A stretch of 40,792 bases of DNA from a virus, in IMG/VR virus record IMGVR_UViG_3300027977_000071, positions 1-40,792 of that record, one strand, 5' to 3'. The notes below the pieces were generated by a model. The model saw only the letters and a program-made list of their open reading frames with translations. It was not told the origin of the DNA and searched no databases. Shown piece by piece: positions 37,259 to 40,792 of this stretch (positions are counted from its first letter, which is position 1; every line of letters begins with the position of its first letter). The position numbers were made by a program, and so were the translations under genes.

Positions 37259-37276
37259 TTTGACATCTGTTATAAT
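37248..37276 (+). promoter_or_regulatory. Early sigma70-type promoter E4
   Basis: TTGACG, 17 bp, TATAAT. The -35 overlaps the last codons of the preceding gene. The leader has AAGGAGCCAACC before the ATG at 37307. Confidence 0.88.
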
Positions 37277-37306
37277 TTAATTTTAACGCACAACAAGGAG
37301 CCAACC

Positions 37307-38335
37307 ATGAGTGCCATTCGTATCATTAAGGGCGAGTATCGTAACAAGCCTGTTCGCAATATTGCTTTTACTTTAGTGTCAGGCTATGTCTCTGGCGCCA
37401 AAGGCAATTATGTTACTGTCAAGAATGATGGTAACTTTCCCAACTGCCCAGATACCGTGCGTATCAAAGTGGATTCCATCCAAAATTTTGAATATGTAAC
37501 AGGAGATTCTGTGAGTACACTTAACGCCGAGATTGAAACCCCTGCACCAGTGGTGGCAGAGACAGATGACGAAGCTATGGATCGTATCCGTGAGCGTTTT
37601 GACATCCTACACGAGATGACAAAAGCCACAGTGTCAGGCGACATCCGTGCTATGATCGTGAGCGGCCCCCCTGGCGTAGGTAAAAGTTTTGGTGTAGAGC
37701 AAGAGATTGAGAAAGCCTGCTTGTTTGACAAGTTGGCAGGCAAACGACTCCGCGCAGAGGTAGTTAAAGGCAGTGCCACGCCAATTGGCTTGTATCAAAC
37801 ACTTTACAAGTATTCGGATTCTAATTGTGTAGTTGTGTTTGACGACTGCGACAGCATCTTGTTGGATGACGTTGCACTTAACCTGCTGAAGGGTGCCTTA
37901 GACTCCGGTAAGAAACGTACCATCAGCTGGTTGAGCGAGAGCAGTGCCTTGCGTCGCGAAGGCATTCCAGATCGTTTCGAGTTCAAAGGCTCAGTGATCT
38001 TTATCACCAACCTCAAGTTTGATCAGATGAAGAGCCAGAAGCTTCGCGACCACTTGGATGCATTGCAGTCACGCTGTCACTACCTGGACTTGACCTTGGA
38101 CACCATGCGTGACAAGTTGTTGCGCATCAAACAGATTGCCAAAGACGGCGTGTTGTTTGCAGACTACGACTTTAATGAGTACGCACAAGATGACATTATT
38201 GACTTTATGCATACCAACAAAGATCGTTTGCGTGAGGTGAGTTTGCGTATGGCTCTTAAGATTGCAGACTTACGCAAGAGCTTTGCAAGCAACTGGAAGC
38301 GTATGGCTGAAACTACCTGTATGAAGAGTGCCTGA
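37307..38335 (+). CDS. AAA+ ATPase of unknown role
   Basis: 342 residues. After an N-terminal ~85-residue beta domain (IRIIKGEYRNKPVRNIAFTLVSGYVSG, VTVKNDGNFPNCPDTVRIK) lies an AAA+ module: Walker A GPPGVGKS at 120-127, Walker B VVVFDDCD at 175-182, a sensor-1 FITN near 233, and a basic FEFKGSVIF strand. It is unlike T4 gp44 in having the extra N-terminal domain, so clamp loading is not claimed. AAA+ proteins remodel DNA or protein complexes. Early promoter E4 drives it. Confidence 0.85.
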   Translation: MSAIRIIKGEYRNKPVRNIAFTLVSGYVSGAKGNYVTVKNDGNFPNCPDTVRIKVDSIQNFEYVTGDSVSTLNAEIETPAPVVAETDDEAMDRIRERFDILHEMTKATVSGDIRAMIVSGPPGVGKSFGVEQEIEKACLFDKLAGKRLRAEVVKGSATPIGLYQTLYKYSDSNCVVVFDDCDSILLDDVALNLLKGALDSGKKRTISWLSESSALRREGIPDRFEFKGSVIFITNLKFDQMKSQKLRDHLDALQSRCHYLDLTLDTMRDKLLRIKQIAKDGVLFADYDFNEYAQDDIIDFMHTNKDRLREVSLRMALKIADLRKSFASNWKRMAETTCMKSA

Positions 38336-38357
38336 AATAGCTTGGATAGGTGTCTTA

Positions 38358-38429
38358 ATGTTGCTAATGTTAGGACACCCGTGGTGGTCTTTGTTGTTAG
38401 CATTTATTATTTTAATGTTTGGAGATTGA
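38358..38429 (+). CDS. Tiny hydrophobic peptide, possible membrane protein
   Basis: 23 residues, MLLMLGHPWW then LLLAFIILMFGD: one predicted membrane span. AGGTG precedes the ATG by 5 bases. A longer version from a GTG at 38328 would add PEIAWIGVL and two hydrophobic turns. Its stop overlaps the region of the next gene's ribosome site. Reality uncertain; it could be a small toxin-like or holin-adjacent peptide, but there is no evidence beyond hydrophobicity. Confidence 0.4.
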   Translation: MLLMLGHPWWSLLLAFIILMFGD

Positions 38430-38430
38430 T

Positions 38431-38604
38431 ATGTCTGGAAAAGCAAAGTCTGTTTACCTAACAGTGACGCCCAAAGGCCAGTTTACAGCAGTGCTTCGCA
38501 AGATGTTTTTTGATGCCAAGTCCTACAACGACTATGTCAGGTCTGAAGAGTTCAAGGCCAAGTGGCCTGCAGATCAATACGATGTGATAAAAGAAGTTTA
38601 TTAA
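38431..38604 (+). CDS. Small early protein, function unknown
   Basis: 57 residues from the ATG at 38431, preceded by GGAG. The frame also has an ATG at 38419, but it lies upstream of this ribosome site. Sequence: KAKSVYLTVTPKGQFTAVLRKMFFDAKSYNDYVRSEEFKAKW, a beta-then-helix pattern. No family is recognised. It is in one run with the AAA+ gene and the tiny genes around it. Confidence 0.7.
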   Translation: MSGKAKSVYLTVTPKGQFTAVLRKMFFDAKSYNDYVRSEEFKAKWPADQYDVIKEVY

Positions 38605-38616
38605 CGGGAGCGCCAA

Positions 38617-38718
38617 ATGTACAAGATTTATGATGGTGAGTTGTTTTTGTTTGCTGTGGATACCCTGTATGAAGCAGACGAACAGCGTGATCAAGGTTTT
38701 CGCGTGGTAGTTGGTTAG
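38617..38718 (+). CDS. Tiny gene, function unknown
   Basis: 33 residues (MYKIYDGELFLFAVDTLYEADEQ...), preceded by a GGGAG ribosome site 6 bases from the ATG. It ends 18 bases before the double terminator. Short, but the ribosome site and context support it. Confidence 0.55.
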   Translation: MYKIYDGELFLFAVDTLYEADEQRDQGFRVVVG

Positions 38719-38736
38719 TTCATTTTTCTCCTTTTT

Positions 38737-38768
38737 CCCGGGAGCAGGTTGGCTCCGTCCCGGGTTTT
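38737..38768 (+). terminator. GC-rich intrinsic terminator
   Basis: CCCG GGAGC (38737-38745) pairs with GCTCC and CGGG (38752-38764), with a small internal bulge, followed by TTTT. It ends the AAA+ operon. Confidence 0.82.
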
Positions 38769-38772
38769 ATGG

Positions 38773-38804
38773 CAGACACCCTTAAAAAAGGTGTCTGTCT
38801 TTTT
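38773..38804 (+). terminator. Second intrinsic terminator
   Basis: CAGACACC (38773-38780), loop CTTAAAAAA, GGTGTCTG (38790-38797), then TCTTTTT. A perfect 8-bp stem. Tandem with the one just upstream, it insulates the AAA+ operon from the unit that follows. Confidence 0.9.
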
Positions 38805-38831
38805 GACTTCTGCTTGTAATAAGTATATACT
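38803..38831 (+). promoter_or_regulatory. Sigma70-type promoter with almost no leader
   Basis: TTGACT, 17 bp, TATACT; the -10 ends 6 bases before the ATG at 38838, so the transcript would start at or next to the start codon. The -35 overlaps the T-run of the terminator. Confidence 0.7.
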
Positions 38832-38837
38832 ATTATT

Positions 38838-39098
38838 ATGCCTCAACACTTAACTGTCCTATTAGGACGTGACAAAGATCTGTTACTTAAATTTCGACTA
38901 CGTGATACTCCGGTTACTGACCAATGGGTCGAACGTATGCAATCTCGTGACAATTATCCATTGGACCACCCAGACAGGTTTTATGGGTTTGGCACACTAG
39001 AACAAGAACAAGTTCGTGCAGTGGCGTACATTCAAAGTTGTATTACTACAATTAACTTGCACGAAACTATAATACATAGACCGTTTGAATACACGTAA
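38838..39098 (+). CDS. N-terminal part of a gene interrupted by TAA
   Basis: 86 residues up to a TAA at 39096-39098. The sequence includes HLTVLLGRDKDLLLKFRLRDTPVTDQWVERMQ and DHPDRFYGFGTLEQEQVRAVAYIQSCI. It is in the same frame as the ORF at 39114, and the codons between (GAC TGT CTT AAT TAC TTG CAC) read smoothly into HNIFERYHG. Together they would give a ~287-residue protein. I recall similar full-length proteins in uncultured T4-like phages with an uninterrupted LNYLHHIFE-type segment at this point. The TAA is therefore probably a premature stop, or a recoding site. Confidence 0.7.
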   Translation: MPQHLTVLLGRDKDLLLKFRLRDTPVTDQWVERMQSRDNYPLDHPDRFYGFGTLEQEQVRAVAYIQSCITTINLHETIIHRPFEYT

Positions 39099-39113
39099 GA
39101 CTGTCTTAATTAC

Positions 39114-39701
39114 TTGCACAATATATTTGAACGTTACCACGGATTACTAGACCAACAAAACACTGACTATTGGAATCGTGCTCCTGTTGCAGTCAGGAAA
39201 GCACTGGCCGAACTTAATTTAGCAGTCCATAGGTGTGAGACAGTTGCCAAAAAAGCACAACCAAAATTTGTTTGCACCTGGTTTGGCATGCCAAAAACAC
39301 ATTGCATAGATTCGTACTTACAAGATCAATTTAACGAACAGACGATTCAATTTGGAACAGTTTATTTAAACTATTGCGAGATTGGTAAAACTGCCGAAGA
39401 TCTGTCCAACGATAACGATAAGTACATTGCCAACGATGCATTCAAACCGTTTAGTCATTACAGCGCAGATTTCAACGTACGGTTTTATGATAAAGATCTA
39501 ATACCAAGTTATAGCAAAATTCAAAAATATATTGACGAACATCGTGATTTTTTTCTTGCTCACGGCATCACAAACGTGTATAATATAAAAGCACGACCAA
39601 TACGATTACCGGTTGCAGATTTAATTTATGATGGCAACCGGGCTCAAATATTATCTGACATTGCTACACGGCAATGGATACACAAAGTGACAATAGAATG
39701 A
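39114..39701 (+). CDS. C-terminal part of the interrupted gene, function unknown
   Basis: 195 residues from a TTG at 39114, the first plausible codon after the TAA at 39096. There is no ATG until residue 59 and no Shine-Dalgarno, which suggests it was not an independent gene originally. Segments: HNIFERYHGLLDQQ, WNRAPVAVRKALAELNLAVHRCE, FVCTWFGMPKTH, FGTVYLNYCEIGKTAEDLSND, FKPFSHYSADFNVRFYDKDL. There are many conserved-looking aromatics. No enzyme motif is recognised. It ends overlapping uvsW by 4 nt (ATGA), so it is the upstream partner of that operon. Confidence 0.65.
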   Translation: MHNIFERYHGLLDQQNTDYWNRAPVAVRKALAELNLAVHRCETVAKKAQPKFVCTWFGMPKTHCIDSYLQDQFNEQTIQFGTVYLNYCEIGKTAEDLSNDNDKYIANDAFKPFSHYSADFNVRFYDKDLIPSYSKIQKYIDEHRDFFLAHGITNVYNIKARPIRLPVADLIYDGNRAQILSDIATRQWIHKVTIE

Positions 39702-40792
39702 AACAAGCAACCATAGTAATTAAAGATGAGGTAAACATCAAAGTTGAAGGACTTGAACTAGACGCCCGGCGTGCCTTAGTGAATGCATTTAAGTATGATG
39801 TGCCAGGTGCACGGTATTTGCCTGCAGTGAGACTAGGCAGGTGGGATGGCAAAGTCAGTTATTTTCAACTGGGCGGCAGCACTTATGTAAACTTGTTGCC
39901 GGAAATTGTTCCTATCTTAGAAAAGTTCAATTATGACATTGAACTGAACGATCAACGAACATACTCTACTGTGTTTGACTTTACACAGATCCGAGAAGAT
40001 TCGTTTGCACACAAGGTGTGGCCCAAGACTCACCCAATGGCCGGCGAGCCTGTGGTCCTGCGTGACTACCAGGTTGAGATCATCAACAACTTCTTAGGTA
40101 ACCCGCAGTGCATTCAGGAAGTGGCCACTGGCGCAGGCAAGACCTTGATGACAGCGGCCTTAAGTTTAAGCATAGAACCCTACGGTCGTAGCATTGTTAT
40201 TGTGCCCAACAAGAGCCTGGTAACACAGACCGAAGCAGACTACAAGAACTTGGGCCTGGATGTGGGTGTTTACTTTGGTGATCGTAAAGAGCATGGTCGG
40301 GCCCATACCATTTGCACTTGGCAAAGTTTAAATGTGTTGATGAAGAACACAAAGAATGGCGTAGCAGACTTTACCATCCAGGACTTCATTGAAGATGTGG
40401 TCTGCGTGATCGTGGACGAAGTACACATGGCCAAGGCCGATGCGCTTAAAAGCCTGCTGACCGGCATCATGGCCAGAGTGCCGATTCGATGGGGCTTGAC
40501 CGGGACTGTGCCCAAAGAACCATTTGAGTTCCAAGCACTGCGGTGTAGCCTTGGTCCAGTGATCAATCAGCTCAGTGCCAGCGAACTACAGGATCGTGGT
40601 GTGTTGGCCCAGTGTCATGTGAACATTGTGCAGTTGGTGGACCACGCAGAGTTTTCAAACTATCAAAGTGAGTTGAAGTTCTTGCTGGAAGAGCCGGACC
40701 GACTCACTGCCATTGCCAACTTGGTTGCCCAGGTCAACACCACAGGCAATACACTAGTACTAGTAGACCGTGTGGCAGCCGGTCATGCTTTG
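39698..40792 (+). CDS. uvsW: UvsW-like recombination helicase, partial (runs off the window)
   Basis: 365 residues, of an expected ~550-590, before the window end. N-terminal ~110 residues match the UvsW nucleic-acid-binding domain, with FKYDVPGARYLPAVRLGRWDGKVSYF aligning to the T4 FRYGNWDGRIRLL region. The helicase core begins at VVLRDYQ (Q motif-like) with Walker A ATGAGKT at 143-149 and DEVH at 240-243, then LTGTVP motif III near 265. UvsW unwinds branched DNA and R-loops and helps switch T4 to recombination-dependent replication. It overlaps the end of the preceding gene by 4 nt. Confidence 0.92.
   Translation, partial: MKQATIVIKDEVNIKVEGLELDARRALVNAFKYDVPGARYLPAVRLGRWDGKVSYFQLGGSTYVNLLPEIVPILEKFNYDIELNDQRTYSTVFDFTQIREDSFAHKVWPKTHPMAGEPVVLRDYQVEIINNFLGNPQCIQEVATGAGKTLMTAALSLSIEPYGRSIVIVPNKSLVTQTEADYKNLGLDVGVYFGDRKEHGRAHTICTWQSLNVLMKNTKNGVADFTIQDFIEDVVCVIVDEVHMAKADALKSLLTGIMARVPIRWGLTGTVPKEPFEFQALRCSLGPVINQLSASELQDRGVLAQCHVNIVQLVDHAEFSNYQSELKFLLEEPDRLTAIANLVAQVNTTGNTLVLVDRVAAGHAL

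Noticed and set aside
37307-38335. Call the AAA+ ATPase as clamp loader gp44
   Set aside because: Walker motifs fit, but the extra N-terminal domain and lack of neighbouring gp45, gp62 or polymerase do not support it.
1-40792. tRNA genes, CRISPR repeats, insertion sequences
   Set aside because: No cloverleaf with the usual T-loop was found by eye, no regularly spaced repeat array, and no transposase or terminal inverted repeats. A covariance-model search could still find a diverged tRNA.

Overview
The window is a contiguous piece of a T4-like myovirus genome (tailed phage, contractile tail). The evidence is a set of T4 core proteins recognised from their sequence: neck proteins gp13 and gp14, tail terminator gp15, sheath gp18, tube gp19, head-completion gp4, terminase gp16 and gp17, dNMP kinase gp1, gp32, UvsX, UvsY and UvsW. 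Late-promoter-like boxes of the NNTAAATA type support this. The style (expanded virion proteins, radical SAM and SGNH-like genes, many glycosyltransferases, moderate GC) resembles uncultured aquatic T4-like phages. The host cannot be named from this sequence. It is presumably a Gram-negative bacterium with ordinary sigma70 promoters, since near-consensus TTGACN-17-TATAAT promoters occur repeatedly.

Layout. 0-2.9 kb: a minus-strand block of Nudix hydrolase (cut by the window edge), gp15 and gp14. 2.9-7.1 kb: small early genes, gp13, a DEDDh exonuclease, dNMP kinase and an antisense HNH gene. 7.1-13.6 kb: a very large sheath, two tube-like proteins, gp4 and the small terminase. 13.6-20.9 kb: an accessory segment separating gp16 from gp17. 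It holds a putative internal-head-protein cluster whose members start with capsid-targeting-like peptides, a secreted nuclease, a radical SAM protein and two tandem SGNH-like paralogues. 20.9-24.5 kb: the large terminase and a large probable virion protein. 24.5-29.4 kb: recombination genes (gp32, uvsX, uvsY) with a second radical SAM gene between uvsX and uvsY, then a methyltransferase. 29.4-35.7 kb: a sugar island of seven glycosyltransferase-like genes plus a nucleotidyltransferase-cupin fusion, mostly on the minus strand. 35.7-38.8 kb: small genes, four of the transcription units starting with nearly copied early promoters, and an AAA+ ATPase. 38.8-40.8 kb: a gene interrupted by an in-frame TAA, then uvsW running off the end.

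How it works together. Early genes carry sigma70 promoters spaced exactly 17 bp plus GGAG leaders. Structural and accessory genes carry TAAATA boxes, and six of these boxes sit exactly 4 nt before the start codon, which predicts leaderless late messages. UvsX, UvsY, gp32 and UvsW form the T4-type recombination-dependent replication set. Gp16 and gp17 package DNA. Gp4, gp13, gp14, gp15, gp18 and gp19 build the neck and tail. The radical SAM, SGNH-like and glycosyltransferase genes look like a modification programme for the virion, the genome or the host surface. Its target cannot be read from sequence.

No tRNA, rRNA, CRISPR array or insertion sequence was seen. No stretch over 300 bases lacks a gene.
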